DNA of 41,135 bases from Methylobacterium gregans (GTDB lineage Bacteria; Pseudomonadota; Alphaproteobacteria; Rhizobiales; Beijerinckiaceae), in NCBI RefSeq assembly GCF_022179245.1, contig NZ_BPQM01000080.1, positions 1 to 41,135 of the forward strand. Direction: 5' to 3'. Shown here piece after piece: positions 7,183 through 16,808 of the stretch. The stretch's first letter is position 1. Every line of letters starts with the position of its first letter. Under the pieces are notes generated by a model. The model searched no databases and was not told where the DNA came from. It saw nothing but the letters and a program-made list of their open reading frames with translations. The position numbers were made by a program, and so were the translations under genes.

Positions 7183-8214
7183 CTAACTGGGCGCGTCGGG
7201 ATCGGGCTGGGCGGCCTTGAGGAGTTCGCCCGCCACGTCGGTGAGCCTCGGCGGGGCCTCGCGGGTGAAGGGCAGCGGCCGGCAGACAGCCAGCGCCGCC
7301 AGCCCGAAGCGGGCGGTCATCAGCCCGTTCAGCACGCCCTCGCCGAGCTTGGCCGAGATGCGCGCGGCGACACCCAGCCCCAGCACCTGCTGCAGCATGC
7401 TCTCGCCCACCGCCATGCCGCCCGTCACCGTGAGATGGGCGACGGCCGCGCGGGCGAGCCGGATGAAGCCGAGGAAGCCCGGGCGCCCGCCGTAGATCGC
7501 CGCGATCCGGCGCAGCAGCCGCACCGCGGCGAAGACCACGAAGGCCACGTCCACGATCGCCCGCGGGCTCAGTGCGGTCACCGCCGAGACCTGCTTGGCC
7601 GCGGTCGCGATGGCGTTGCGAGCCTGCCGGTCGAGGGGGCTCAGCAGCTCGTGCTCGGCGATGCCGATGCGGTCGTCCACGTCGAGGATCGCGTCGCCCA
7701 AGGTCGCGAGCCGCTCGCGACCGGGCGCCAGCGCCGCGCGATCGGCGTAGAAGGCCGATAGGTCGCGCACCACGCCCTGCGCCGCCGTGTGGTCCCGCGT
7801 CGCCAGGGCGTCGATCGCCGCTTGGCGCAGATGCTCGATCTTCCGCTCGCGCCAGAGGCCGGAGAGCTCCCGCGCGACGATCGCCAGCAGCGCCAGCAGC
7901 GCGAGGCCGAGCAGCGCCAGCGCCACCCAGCCGAGCCAGGGGGCGGTCGCGAACAGGTCCGCGATCAGCCGCTCGACCGAGAGCCCGACCGCGATCGCCA
8001 CGAGGCCGCTCACCGAGGAGAGCAGCAGCGCTCCCCAGGGCGAGCGGCTTTTGGCCGCGACGGGCACGGGCGTGCCGTCGGCCGCGTCCACGATCTCGAA
8101 CGGCTCCTCGACGATCCGGACCTGGGACGGTGCCACGGGTTCCGGCGCGATGCCTTCCGGCGCCGGCTGGTCGGAGGGGATGCGGAAGGCGCGCGGGCGC
8201 CGGGGGTTCGACAT
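7183..8214 (-). CDS. YcjF family (TIGR01620/DUF697) membrane protein
   Basis: 343 residues. A Pro-rich cytosolic N-terminus is followed by two close membrane segments (about 58-85 and 92-118), a soluble middle and a C-terminal DUF697-like region. That region contains further hydrophobic helices and the conserved stretch SPRAIVDVAFVVFAAVRLLRRIAAIYGGRPG. This matches the YcjF/UPF0283 family. The neighbour immediately upstream encodes a YcjX-type GTPase; the ycjX-ycjF pairing is conserved in proteobacteria (in E. coli linked to the Psp envelope stress system), but the function is unclear. The start is 21 bases after the YcjX stop, so the two are probably one operon. Confidence 0.9.
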   Translation of the reverse strand: MSNPRRPRAFRIPSDQPAPEGIAPEPVAPSQVRIVEEPFEIVDAADGTPVPVAAKSRSPWGALLLSSVSGLVAIAVGLSVERLIADLFATAPWLGWVALALLGLALLALLAIVARELSGLWRERKIEHLRQAAIDALATRDHTAAQGVVRDLSAFYADRAALAPGRERLATLGDAILDVDDRIGIAEHELLSPLDRQARNAIATAAKQVSAVTALSPRAIVDVAFVVFAAVRLLRRIAAIYGGRPGFLGFIRLARAAVAHLTVTGGMAVGESMLQQVLGLGVAARISAKLGEGVLNGLMTARFGLAALAVCRPLPFTREAPPRLTDVAGELLKAAQPDPDAPS

Positions 8215-8235
8215 GGGCTCAGCTCCCCAGAATCA

Positions 8236-9681
8236 TCACGCCAGCCGGTCTCCGATCAGGAACTGCATCGCCCGGTCGAGCCGGATCTGCGGCAGGTGTC
8301 CCGGGCGGCCGAGGGCGTCGGGCCGGACCAGCGGCGGGCGGAAGCGGGGAAAGCGCAGCGAGCCCGGCTCGACCGCGCCCTCCAGAACCGCCTCCGGCCG
8401 GGCCGGCAGCTCGCCGGGAAACACCGCGGCCTCGCTCGTCCCGTCGAAGACCTCGCCGTCCACCACCTCGCCCGCCTCCGGCACGCCCGCGACCGCGCGC
8501 AACGCCTCGGCGCCGTCGTGGACCGTGGTCTCGCGGGTGGCCCGCACGGAGGCGAGCGCCACGGTGCCGACCCGCGCGCCCGCGGCTTCCGTCCGGCGCA
8601 TGGCCCGCGAGACCAGCAGGCGCAGCAGGGCGTCGAGCCGGTCGTGGCTGGTCTGGTGCAGGTGATCCGCCTTGGTGGCGGCGAACAGGATGCGGTCCGC
8701 CCGCGGCGCGAAGAGCCGCGAGAACAGGGTGTTGCGGCCGATGTTCAGGCTGAGCAGCACCGCGTCCAGCGCCTCCTCCAGCTCGGCGACCGCGGTCGGG
8801 CCGGCATCGACCGCCGCCAGCACGTCGACCAGCACGATCTGCCGGTCGACCCGCTGGAAATGGTCGCGGAAGAACGGGACCACCACCTTGGCCTTGTAGG
8901 CCTCGAAGCGCCGCTGCATCAGCCCGGCGAGGCTGTCCGGCGCGATCGTCTCGGGCAGGTTGTCGATCGGCGCGAAGGTGAGCGCGGGCGAGCCCGCGAG
9001 ATCGCCCGGCATCAGGAAACGCCCCGGCGGCGTGGTGGCCACCGCCTCCGGCCCGTTGCGGAGAGCCGCCAGATACGCCTTAAACGCGTCGCTCGCCCGC
9101 TCGGCCAGCACCTCGTCGAGGGGCGCGTTCGGGTCGAGGGACGCCAGAAGCGCGAGCCAGGGCGCGGCGATCTCCGCGCGGCCGGCCCGGCGCGTGCCGT
9201 TGATCGTGGCGCGCGACCACGCCGTGTAGTCCTGCTCGAGGAGGGCGAGGTCGAGCAGCCACTCGCCCGGGTAATCGACCACGTCGAGCATCAGCGTGCC
9301 GGGGCCCGAGCGCCAGCCGCCCGCTCGCTCGTACTCGATGGCGAGGCGGAACTGGCTGATCCGGTCGGTCGAGCGCGGCCAGAGCCGCCGCTCCGTCAGC
9401 GCCGCGAAATGGTCCTCGAAGGGGAAGCGCGGCACATCGTCGTCGGGCTGGGGCACGAGGCGGGCGCGGCGGAGCCGCCCCTCCTGCGCGGGCGCGAAGG
9501 CCGGCAGAGCGTGGGTCTCGGTCAGGTGGTGGATCAGCGCGGTCGTGAACACCGTCTTGCCCGAGCGGGCCAGCCCGGTGACCCCGAGCCGCAGCGTCGG
9601 CTGGACCAGGAGATCGCCCGACGCCTCGGCGAAGGCCCGCATGGCGGATCCGGCACGGGCGGCGAGGTCGGTCAGGGGCAC
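8236..9681 (-). CDS. YcjX-like P-loop protein (DUF463)
   Basis: About 481 residues. A Walker A motif GLARSGKT occurs at residues ~34-41, preceded by TLRLGVTG. The later conserved patches LDVVDYPGEWLLDL and ILFAATKADHLHQ (NKxD-like position) are typical of YcjX. It is a cytosolic, probably membrane-associated GTPase/ATPase partner of the YcjF-like protein encoded next. The start is taken as the GTG at 9681; an ATG at 9642 would shorten it by 13 residues and leaves the domain intact. Upstream extension to 9933 looks non-coding (Arg/Ser-rich). Confidence 0.88.
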   Translation of the reverse strand: MPLTDLAARAGSAMRAFAEASGDLLVQPTLRLGVTGLARSGKTVFTTALIHHLTETHALPAFAPAQEGRLRRARLVPQPDDDVPRFPFEDHFAALTERRLWPRSTDRISQFRLAIEYERAGGWRSGPGTLMLDVVDYPGEWLLDLALLEQDYTAWSRATINGTRRAGRAEIAAPWLALLASLDPNAPLDEVLAERASDAFKAYLAALRNGPEAVATTPPGRFLMPGDLAGSPALTFAPIDNLPETIAPDSLAGLMQRRFEAYKAKVVVPFFRDHFQRVDRQIVLVDVLAAVDAGPTAVAELEEALDAVLLSLNIGRNTLFSRLFAPRADRILFAATKADHLHQTSHDRLDALLRLLVSRAMRRTEAAGARVGTVALASVRATRETTVHDGAEALRAVAGVPEAGEVVDGEVFDGTSEAAVFPGELPARPEAVLEGAVEPGSLRFPRFRPPLVRPDALGRPGHLPQIRLDRAMQFLIGDRLA

Positions 9682-9778
9682 GGAGACTCTCGGGGCGGAC
9701 GGACGGGACGGTAGACTTGGCCGCGCTGAGGTGGAGCGGCGCTCGGTTAGGCGCAAGGTCCGGGGGCACCAGCCCCGC

Positions 9779-10972
9779 TCAGTTCGCCGCCTGGGCGGTC
9801 GTGACCGGAGCGTTCGACAGACGGGCGATCGCCGCGCGCACCAACTCGGCGGAGGCGCGCATCGTGCCGAGCTCGACCTTCGACATGGCCAGCATGACGG
9901 GTTCGAGGTTCGGCCCCGGACGCCCGTCGGCATCGAAGAGTTTCAGGTCGTCGTTGGGCCCGAGCCCCACACTGCCGGCAATGGCGGCCGCGTAGTTGCC
10001 GATGCGCGCCGTGTCGCCGGAGCAGATCGGAGCGGGCACCCTGAGCTCGGAGAGGGCGAAGCCGGGTGCTAACAGCGGCAGGGTGGCGGATTCGGCGATG
10101 AGTTGGGTGGGCGGCGGCGTGCGCCGCTCCAGCAAAGCGCCCGGGTTGTCGGCGCCGCGGAGCGGGCTCGGAGACGGCTTCGCGACGGCAACCGCCTTCC
10201 CGGCGGAGCGCTCGGGCGTGAGCGCGACGCCGGCTACGATGTCCCGGACCGGCCCCGGGGCAAGGCCCGGCCGGCGCGCCGGATGGCCGGCCATGCGGGC
10301 GAGCGGCGACCAGGGCTGAACCCGCAGGGCCGGCCGAGCGGCCCCGCGGCTTGTCGCAGGCTGGCGCGCGACAGCCATCCGGCGCGGGGCGCCGCCGCGC
10401 AGGTGGCGGGCGAGGTAGCGGGCGCGCAGGGTCTGCCCCAGCCCGCGCGTCGTCAGGCCCGGCGCGGTCGCGGCGACCGCAACTGCCGCCGGCAGCGGGG
10501 CCGCCGGGGCGCGGGCCGCCACCGGCGCCGGCCCGCACTCGGCCGGGGCCCAGCGACGTACGATCGCCAGCGCGGTGCGGCGGTCATAGGTCCGGTAGTA
10601 GCGCCGCAGGAGGTTGGCGGCCGCGTCCGCCCCATCGGCGGCGCTGGCGAAGCCGGTATGCCCCTCGGCATCGCCGCCGATCTCGCCCGGCCAGCGGGCA
10701 CGCTTGATGCACCAGTAATTGTTGAGCTTCACGCAGCGGGCGACGAAGGCAGGATCGCTCGCCGAGAGCCGCGCCACCAGGGCGAGCGAGGCCGGCAGCA
10801 GCGCCTCGCCCGTCTCGCTGCGCCAGTTCGTGACGGCCCGGGCGGCCACCTCGTAGCGCGGCGCCTCGACGGACGCCGGCAGCGGGGCCGCCACGCGGGC
10901 GACCAGTCGCTCGGCCCCGGCCTCGATCCGCGGCACAAGGGTCGTCAGGACCATGAGGGCGGTGAGCAGCAC
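9779..10972 (-). CDS. Secreted protein with a P5-like (phage structural/lysozyme-type) segment
   Basis: 397 residues. A hydrophobic N-terminus (MLLTALMVLTTLVP) suggests a signal peptide or anchor. Residues ~85-140 (NNYWCIKRARWPG..GHTGFASAADGADAAANLLRRYYRTY..IVRRWAP) resemble the segment shared by phage PRD1 P5-like and related bacterial proteins in which a repeated helix ends in RWAP. A long Ala/Pro/Arg-rich low-complexity middle (about 150-290) and a globular C-terminal part with one Cys follow. The enzymatic role is not shown; peptidoglycan-related activity is only a guess. The gene lies upstream of ycjX (97 bases) on the same strand. Confidence 0.7.
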   Translation of the reverse strand: MLLTALMVLTTLVPRIEAGAERLVARVAAPLPASVEAPRYEVAARAVTNWRSETGEALLPASLALVARLSASDPAFVARCVKLNNYWCIKRARWPGEIGGDAEGHTGFASAADGADAAANLLRRYYRTYDRRTALAIVRRWAPAECGPAPVAARAPAAPLPAAVAVAATAPGLTTRGLGQTLRARYLARHLRGGAPRRMAVARQPATSRGAARPALRVQPWSPLARMAGHPARRPGLAPGPVRDIVAGVALTPERSAGKAVAVAKPSPSPLRGADNPGALLERRTPPPTQLIAESATLPLLAPGFALSELRVPAPICSGDTARIGNYAAAIAGSVGLGPNDDLKLFDADGRPGPNLEPVMLAMSKVELGTMRASAELVRAAIARLSNAPVTTAQAAN

Positions 10973-11045
10973 GGGCGGGCGGGATCTCGGCGGCGGGTGC
11001 CGGGGAAACGGCCGAGTTGCCGCAACGGTTCAGATGAGCGGGCCC

Positions 11046-11834
11046 CTATCCCCCGAGGCGCTTCAGCGCCGCCTCGTGCAGGCGCGGGTCGCCCGCCGCG
11101 ACGATGCGGCCGCCCTCAGTCGCCGGGCCGCCGTCCCAGCTGGTGATCACACCGCCCGCGCCCTCGACGATCGGGATCAGCGCCACGATGTCGTAGGGCT
11201 TCAGCCCGGCCTCGACCACGAGGTCGATCTGGCCGGCGGCCAGCATGCAGTAGGCGTAGCAATCGGTGCCGTAGCGGACCATGCGAACCGCGTCCTGCAC
11301 GCTGCGGAAACGCTCGGCCTCCTCGCCCTCGGCGAAGAGGCGCGGGTCGGTGGTGGCGAGAAGCGCCGCCGAAAGGTCGGCGCAGCGCCGGGCGCGCAGA
11401 ATCCGCTCGCCCACCGCGCTCTTCATCTTGGCGCTGTGGCCGTCACCCGTGAAGCACTCCCCGAGGAAGGGCTGGTGCATCAGGCCTCGCACGGCCGTCT
11501 CACCCTTCTTCAGGCCGATCAGCGTGCCCCAGGTCGGCAAGCCGCTGATGAACGCGCGGGTGCCGTCGATCGGGTCGAGAACCCAGACGCACTCGGCGTC
11601 GAGCCGCTCCGAGCCGAACTCCTCCCCGAGGATCCCGTGCCCCGGGAAGGCGTCGCGGATCATCCGGCGCATCACCACCTCGGCGGCGCGGTCGGCCTCG
11701 GTGACGGGATCGAAGGGGGCGCCGCCCCGGGCCTTATCGTCCAGGCCGAACTGTGCCCGGAAGAAGGGCAGGATCGCCCGGCCCGAGGCATCGGCAAGGT
11801 CGTGCATGAACCGGCCGAGTTCGACGACGCTCAT
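11046..11834 (-). CDS. hisN: Histidinol-phosphatase, inositol monophosphatase family
   Basis: 262 residues from the ATG at 11834, chosen because GGAGAGG lies just upstream; an ATG at 11858 is less likely. The IMPase-fold motifs are present: GEEFG, DPIDGTRAFISGLPTWG (metal-binding loop) and the C-terminal AGLKPYDIVALIPIVEGAGG. The LKPYD version rather than WDxAA is typical of the HisN subgroup, which removes phosphate from histidinol phosphate in histidine synthesis. Activity on inositol phosphates or other sugar phosphates cannot be excluded. It stands alone on the minus strand between the P5-like gene and the AI-2E family gene. Confidence 0.85.
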   Translation of the reverse strand: MSVVELGRFMHDLADASGRAILPFFRAQFGLDDKARGGAPFDPVTEADRAAEVVMRRMIRDAFPGHGILGEEFGSERLDAECVWVLDPIDGTRAFISGLPTWGTLIGLKKGETAVRGLMHQPFLGECFTGDGHSAKMKSAVGERILRARRCADLSAALLATTDPRLFAEGEEAERFRSVQDAVRMVRYGTDCYAYCMLAAGQIDLVVEAGLKPYDIVALIPIVEGAGGVITSWDGGPATEGGRIVAAGDPRLHEAALKRLGG

Positions 11835-11957
11835 GGGCCTCTCCGCCTTACGGATCATCCGGCGGAAGATCCCGGATCGTCCGCTTACGCGGCCAGACGA
11901 AGCCGGCCCGCGCCGGCTCCGTCAAGCCCTGTTCACCCCGCTTAGGCCTCCGCCCGC

Positions 11958-13916
11958 TCAGGCCTCCGCCCGCTCGGGCATCCGTGCGCTGCGATCGGGT
12001 GCCGCCTCCTCGCGCACCCTGCCGACGACCGCTTCGACCGCGCCGCGCAAGGTCGCGACGTGGGTCTCGGCGGGGATCGCGGTCGCGGCGGTGGCGACGT
12101 CGTCGGCCTGCCAGAGGCCGACGAGGAGCGGCACCTCCGGCAGGCGCTGCCGCAGCCGCCGGGCGAGGCGGCGCAGATGCGTCGGCTCGCCCGCGATGGC
12201 CAGCGAGACGATGCAGACGAGCCGCGCCGGCCCCGGCTCGAAGCTGTCGATCTTCGCGCGCGCAAGATCGGAGAAGGGTACCACGCGCGTGCCGAGGCCG
12301 CGCTTGGCCAGGAGCTGGGCCAGGATCGTGGCCGCCGCCTCGTCCAGGAACCCGCGGCCCGCCACGCACAGTACCGCGCCGGACCGGGTCCAGGCCTCGG
12401 GCAGCGTCGGAGGCTTCGGCGCGAACGGGACGCTGTCCTCCCGGTCGCAGACGCCCTTGCCCCCGCCCTGAGGCGCATCATCCGGAGCCGCATCGTCGCG
12501 CTCGGCCAACTCGTCGATCAGCTCGGTCACGCTCTCGCGGATCGCAGATTTCTGCTCGACGGTCAGCACGCCGCGGGCCGCGTCGCGGGCGGCGAGCTCG
12601 AGGCCCTTCACCACAACGGTGTCGTAGTAGGCCGAGAGCGAGCACTCGGCGAGGATCAGGTCGGCGTGCTCCTGGGCCTCCTCCGGGTCGTCGGCGAGGA
12701 TGCGCTGGTAGAAGTTCTCAACCGGTGTCAGCGCCGGGCTATTGCCGAAGAGCACGTCGAGGAACTCGAGCTTGTCGACGTGGCGACCGAGCACCACGAG
12801 GCAGACGGTGAGCGGCGTGGAGAGCAGCAGGCCGATCGGGCCCCAGAGCCAGGTCCAGAACAGGGCCGAGACCAGGACCGCGAGCGGCGAGAGCCCGGTC
12901 GAGTGCCCGTAGAGCATCGGCTCGAAGATCTGCCCGACCAGCGGCTCCAGCACCACGAAGAGCAGCCCTGTGGCGATCAGCATGTTCCAGCCCGGATCGA
13001 CCGCGGCCGCAAGAGCCATCGGGAACAGCGCGCACAGGAAGGCCCCGATATAGGGCACGAAGCGCATCAGCGCGGCGAAGATGCCCCAGAGCACGGGGTT
13101 CGGCACGCCGATCATGTAGAGCCCGGCGCCAATTGCGATGCCGAAGGCGGCGTTGAGGGCGAGCTGGGCCACGAAGTAGCGGCTCAACCGGCGCGCGGCG
13201 TCGTCCATCGCTACGGTGGTGCGGTGAAGGTCACTGGAGCCGGCGAGCCGGATCATGCGGTCGCGCAGATCCTCCCGTTGCATCAGCACGAAGATCAGGA
13301 CCACCACGACGATGCCGGCGGTGGCGAGCGGCTTGAGCGCAGGCGAGAGCAGCTTCTCGGCGGTCTCCAGCGGACCGGGCATCGGCTGGCGCGTCTCGAC
13401 CACGACGGGCTTCGGCTCGGGCTCGGCACCCGGCTTGTCGATCGACTTCTCGGGATGTTTATCGACCCGCTCGGGCGCGCCCGCCTCGTGGATGGCGCGC
13501 CCGATCCCGGCCACGTACTCGGTGATCCGGCCGACTGGGCTCTCGCGCAGACCCTCGACCTTGCGCTCGATCGTGGCGCGATAGCGCGGCACGTCGCCCG
13601 CGAGGTCGGCGACCTGCACACCGATCAGCGTGGCGAGCGCGGCGACGATCCCCATCGTCAGCATCACCGTCAGCCCGACCGCGAGGAGGCGGGGGCAGCG
13701 CAGCCGGCGCAGGAAGTGGACGAGGGGCCCGAGCACGAAGGATAGCAGCAACGCGATCGCGATCGGGATCAGGATCTCGCGGCCGAAATAGAGACCCGCG
13801 ATGATCAGTGCGGCGATCACCACCGGCGAGGCCAGCGCGGCGCGCGGTGTCTCGGCCGCGGCGATGCGGGTCGGCCGCGGGGGGATAAGCGGCCCCTCTT
13901 GTGTCATGCTCGCCAT
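11958..13916 (-). CDS. AI-2E family (PerM-type) transporter with long C-terminal cytosolic domain
   Basis: 652 residues; PerM-type proteins are usually ~350-400. Residues ~30-100 hold the first membrane segments. A Pro/Glu/Lys-rich loop (about 150-190) interrupts the periplasmic part. The core of the family follows, with FVPYIGAFL (about 300) and GPIGLLLSTPLTVCLVVLGRHV (about 380). After residue ~400 comes a soluble extension: a helical region, then residues ~512-602 that look like a Rossmann/B12-binding-type fold (AVLCVAGRGFLDEAAATILAQLL .. VVPF .. VCIVSLA .. LLVGLW). The substrate is unknown; the AI-2 link is only a family name. The ATG at 13907 is an alternative start. It is a monocistronic unit. 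Confidence 0.85.
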   Translation of the reverse strand: MASMTQEGPLIPPRPTRIAAAETPRAALASPVVIAALIIAGLYFGREILIPIAIALLLSFVLGPLVHFLRRLRCPRLLAVGLTVMLTMGIVAALATLIGVQVADLAGDVPRYRATIERKVEGLRESPVGRITEYVAGIGRAIHEAGAPERVDKHPEKSIDKPGAEPEPKPVVVETRQPMPGPLETAEKLLSPALKPLATAGIVVVVLIFVLMQREDLRDRMIRLAGSSDLHRTTVAMDDAARRLSRYFVAQLALNAAFGIAIGAGLYMIGVPNPVLWGIFAALMRFVPYIGAFLCALFPMALAAAVDPGWNMLIATGLLFVVLEPLVGQIFEPMLYGHSTGLSPLAVLVSALFWTWLWGPIGLLLSTPLTVCLVVLGRHVDKLEFLDVLFGNSPALTPVENFYQRILADDPEEAQEHADLILAECSLSAYYDTVVVKGLELAARDAARGVLTVEQKSAIRESVTELIDELAERDDAAPDDAPQGGGKGVCDREDSVPFAPKPPTLPEAWTRSGAVLCVAGRGFLDEAAATILAQLLAKRGLGTRVVPFSDLARAKIDSFEPGPARLVCIVSLAIAGEPTHLRRLARRLRQRLPEVPLLVGLWQADDVATAATAIPAETHVATLRGAVEAVVGRVREEAAPDRSARMPERAEA

Positions 13917-14037
13917 GTCGTGTGCCTGCCCGAGAACGCGACGCTTCGGCGCGGGCTCTGGTCGCGCCGCACGGGGAACCCCTGCGGGCGCCGAAACGAT
14001 CCCTCGAAGAACGGCAAAGCTTACGCGGGGGTGCTGC

Positions 14038-14796
14038 TCAGGGCGCGAAGGGTTTCAAGACGTGCCCGGCCGCCTCAAGGGCGCGTCGCACGGCGCGCGC
14101 CGTCGTGACCGCACCGGGCGAATCGCCATGGACGCAGACCGTGTCGATCTGCACGGGCAGGCGCTTTCCCGAGACCGTGGTGACGGCTCCCTCGTCCACC
14201 ATCGCGGCGACGCGGGCGGCAGCCTCGTCGGGGTCCTTGATCACGGCGCCAGGGAGTGCCCGGGACGCGAGTTGGCCGTCGTCAGCGTAGGCACGGTCGG
14301 CGAAGACCTCTCGGGCGACGGCGAGTCCGGCCTCAAGCGCGCCCCGTTCGGAGAGCAGGCCCGGCATCACCACGAGGACGAGGCGTGGATCGACCCCACG
14401 CACGCCCCGCGCCACCGCGGCAGCGACCCCAGCTTCTGCGTTCTGGAGGTTGTTCAGGGCCCCGTGCGCCTTGACGTAGGTGACGCGGTGCCCGGCGAGC
14501 GCGGCGCAGGCCTGGAGTGCGCCAACTTGGTAGGCAACAAGGTTCTCGATCGCGCGCTCGCCCATGCGCACGACCCGGCGGCCGAAGCCCTGGAGGTCGG
14601 CGAAGCCCGGATGGGCACCGAGCGCGACGCCGCGCACACGCGCGGCTTCCGCCGTCGCCACCATGATGTCGGGATCGCCCGCGTGCAGGCCGCAGGCGAC
14701 GTTGGCCGAGGTGACGACGTCGAGGATCGCCGCGTCGTCGCCCATGCGCCAGGGACCGAAGCCCTCGCCGAGATCGCTGTTCAGATCGATCCGCAC
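14038..14796 (-). CDS. pxpA: 5-oxoprolinase subunit A (LamB/YcsF family)
   Basis: 252 residues, full length. The family start MRIDLNSDLGEGFG is followed by NVACGLHAGDP, LGAHPGFADLQGFGRR, YVKAHGALNN and EVFADRAYADDG, all conserved in PxpA. With PxpB and PxpC it cleaves 5-oxoproline to glutamate using ATP. The pxpBC genes are usually adjacent but are not in this window, so the partners must be elsewhere. The gene is transcribed toward the AI-2E family gene, with 121 bases between; the pncB gene ends 89 bases upstream. Confidence 0.94.
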   Translation of the reverse strand: MRIDLNSDLGEGFGPWRMGDDAAILDVVTSANVACGLHAGDPDIMVATAEAARVRGVALGAHPGFADLQGFGRRVVRMGERAIENLVAYQVGALQACAALAGHRVTYVKAHGALNNLQNAEAGVAAAVARGVRGVDPRLVLVVMPGLLSERGALEAGLAVAREVFADRAYADDGQLASRALPGAVIKDPDEAAARVAAMVDEGAVTTVSGKRLPVQIDTVCVHGDSPGAVTTARAVRRALEAAGHVLKPFAP

Positions 14797-14885
14797 CGCC
14801 GCGCCTCCGCCTCTAGGATGGGTTGTGGGCCATCAGAACCGGAAACGGGCGCGCCGCGCTCCCGTACCCGGACCGGCTTGCCCGC

Positions 14886-16178
14886 TCAGACCACCACCGG
14901 CAACGCGGCCTGCGCCTCGACGCCGAAGACGCGCTTGTAGCGCTCCACCTCGGCCGCCGGCCCCTGCGCCTTGCTCGGGTTGTCGGAGATCTTCACGGTC
15001 GGGTGGCCGTTCGCCTCCGAGACCTTGCAGACGATCGAGATCGGGTCGAGCCGCCCGTCCGGCACAAGACCGCGGAAATCGTTCGTCAGCAGCGTACCCC
15101 AGCCGTAGCCGATGCGCATGCGCCCGTGGAAATGCGCGTGGATCGCCACGATCGTGTCGATGTCGAGCCCGTCCGAGAAGATCGCGAGTTTTTCACGGGG
15201 GTCGCAGCCGCGGGAGCGCCAGAACGCGATCACCTCCTCGCCGCCCTCGATCGGGTCCTTCGAGTCGATGCGGATGCCGGTCCAGGCGCTGATCCAGTCG
15301 GGGGCATCGCGCAGGAAGCCGGTGGTGCCGTAGGTGTCGGGGAGCGCCACCAACAGGTTACCCTCGTAATCCTGCTGCCAGTCCCGCAGCACGTCGTAGG
15401 GCGCGCGCGCCAAGCCTGCATCGTCGGGGCTGAGCGCCGCGTAGACCATCGGCAGCTCGTGCGCGTTGGTGCCGACCGCCTCCAGCTCGCGCCGCATGGC
15501 GATGAGGCAGTTCGACGTGCCGGTAAAATGGGGCCCGAGCCCCTCCTGCATCGCCTGCACGCACCAATCCTGCCAGAGGAAGCCGTGGCGCCGCCGGGTG
15601 CCGAAATCGGCTATCGAGAGATCCGGCAGGCGGCGCAGGCGCTCGATCTTCTCCCAGACGCGCGTCATCGCGCGGGCGTAGAGCACCTGGAGATCGAACC
15701 GGCCCATGCCGCGCAAGGTGGCGCGCGAGCGCAGCTCGTTGAGGATCGCGAGTGCGGGCACCTCCCACATCGTGGTCTCGAGCCACGAGCCGTGGAAGCT
15801 CAGCTCGTACTGCCCGTCACGCACGGCGAGCTCGTAGTCCGGCAGGCGGAAATTCTCGAACCAGGCGATGAACTCGGCCGAGAGGATACGGCGCGTGCCG
15901 TAGAAGGCATTGCCGCGCAGCCACGTCGCCTCGCCGCGCCCGAGGCGGAGCGAGCGGGCATGGTCGAGTTGCTCGCGCAGCTCGCCCGCATCGACAGCGT
16001 CGGCGAGCCGCACGCGGCTCGTGCGGTTGTGGATGCCGAAGGTGACGGAGACGTCGCCGTGCCGACGCAGGATCATCTGCGCCATCAGCAGCTTGTAGAA
16101 ATCCGTATCGAGGAGCGACCTGACGATCGGGTCGATGCGGAAATTGTGGTTGTAGACCCGCGTCGCGAGATCGGACAT
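14886..16178 (-). CDS. pncB: Nicotinate phosphoribosyltransferase
   Basis: 430 residues. Forms nicotinate mononucleotide from nicotinate and PRPP with ATP hydrolysis, in the NAD salvage (Preiss-Handler) path. Family marks are [15 protein letters not shown] at the start, [17 protein letters not shown] (catalytic His region), [23 protein letters not shown] and [10 protein letters not shown]. Length and motif order agree with bacterial PncB. It is followed by pxpA after 89 bases on the same strand; co-transcription is possible but no functional link is obvious. Confidence 0.96.
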   Translation of the reverse strand: MSDLATRVYNHNFRIDPIVRSLLDTDFYKLLMAQMILRRHGDVSVTFGIHNRTSRVRLADAVDAGELREQLDHARSLRLGRGEATWLRGNAFYGTRRILSAEFIAWFENFRLPDYELAVRDGQYELSFHGSWLETTMWEVPALAILNELRSRATLRGMGRFDLQVLYARAMTRVWEKIERLRRLPDLSIADFGTRRRHGFLWQDWCVQAMQEGLGPHFTGTSNCLIAMRRELEAVGTNAHELPMVYAALSPDDAGLARAPYDVLRDWQQDYEGNLLVALPDTYGTTGFLRDAPDWISAWTGIRIDSKDPIEGGEEVIAFWRSRGCDPREKLAIFSDGLDIDTIVAIHAHFHGRMRIGYGWGTLLTNDFRGLVPDGRLDPISIVCKVSEANGHPTVKISDNPSKAQGPAAEVERYKRVFGVEAQAALPVVV

Positions 16179-16267
16179 CGGTCGGGATCGGCTCCGTCCG
16201 CGGGCATGGCGACGCCCGCGAGCGCAGGGCGCACGCGGGCGGCACAGGAGTCAATGGCCGGTCCCGT

Positions 16268-16287
16268 GCGAACCGGTACAGGTTCGC
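16268..16287 (-). terminator. Hairpin downstream of the general-stress flavin-type gene
   Basis: Perfect 7-bp arms (16268-16274 GCGAACC, 16281-16287 GGTTCGC) with a 6-base loop lie 18 bases beyond the stop at 16305. There is no U-tract, so it may only stall or protect the transcript end. Confidence 0.5.
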
Positions 16288-16304
16288 CCGCTCCAAACGC
16301 GGAG

Positions 16305-16808
16305 TTACGCCAGATCGACCTTCTTCACTTCCGTCTTCGGGCTCTCGCCGGTGAGCGCGGCCTTCACGTAGCCGTAGAGGTGGACCATCGTGCTGTTCGG
16401 GCTGTCCCAGTACTCGCCCTTCTCGGGGTGGACGCGGATCAGCGCCACCTCGGGATCGTCCTTGCCCTTGGGGAACCAGGTCTTCAGGCTCTCCTGCCAC
16501 TTCTCGTCGATCTTGGCGCGATCGCGCACGATCTCGGCCTTGCCGGCAACCGAGACGTAATTCTGGCTCGACGGGTCGGAATAGGCCAGGTTGATCTGGT
16601 TGTCGCGACTGATCTCGGTTGTCTTGGGCGAGTGCAGCTTGGTGAAGAACCACAGGTCGCCGTTCTCGTCGGCGTCGTTGTTCCACATCGGCCGGCTGTT
16701 GAGCGTTCCGTCCGCGTCGACGGTGGTCATCATCGCGATCTTCACGTCCTTGATCAGGTCGAAGAGCTTCTTCGCGCCCTCGTGGTCGCGGTGGTTGCCC
16801 TGATGCAT
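16305..16808 (-). CDS. Pyridoxamine 5'-phosphate oxidase-family general stress protein
   Basis: 167 residues with the split-barrel flavin-binding fold of the general stress protein 26 group: KIAMMTTVDADGTLNSRPMW, GDLWFFTKLHSPKTTEISRD, INLAYSDPSSQNYVSVAGKAEIV and a C-terminal GEYWDSPN stretch. These proteins bind FMN/FAD or similar ligands; no true PNPOx activity is implied. The ATG at 16808 has AGGAGA about 8 bases upstream. A candidate EcfG promoter lies at 16905-16929, fitting a stress role. It is a single-gene unit divergent from mrp. Confidence 0.88.
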   Translation of the reverse strand: MHQGNHRDHEGAKKLFDLIKDVKIAMMTTVDADGTLNSRPMWNNDADENGDLWFFTKLHSPKTTEISRDNQINLAYSDPSSQNYVSVAGKAEIVRDRAKIDEKWQESLKTWFPKGKDDPEVALIRVHPEKGEYWDSPNSTMVHLYGYVKAALTGESPKTEVKKVDLA

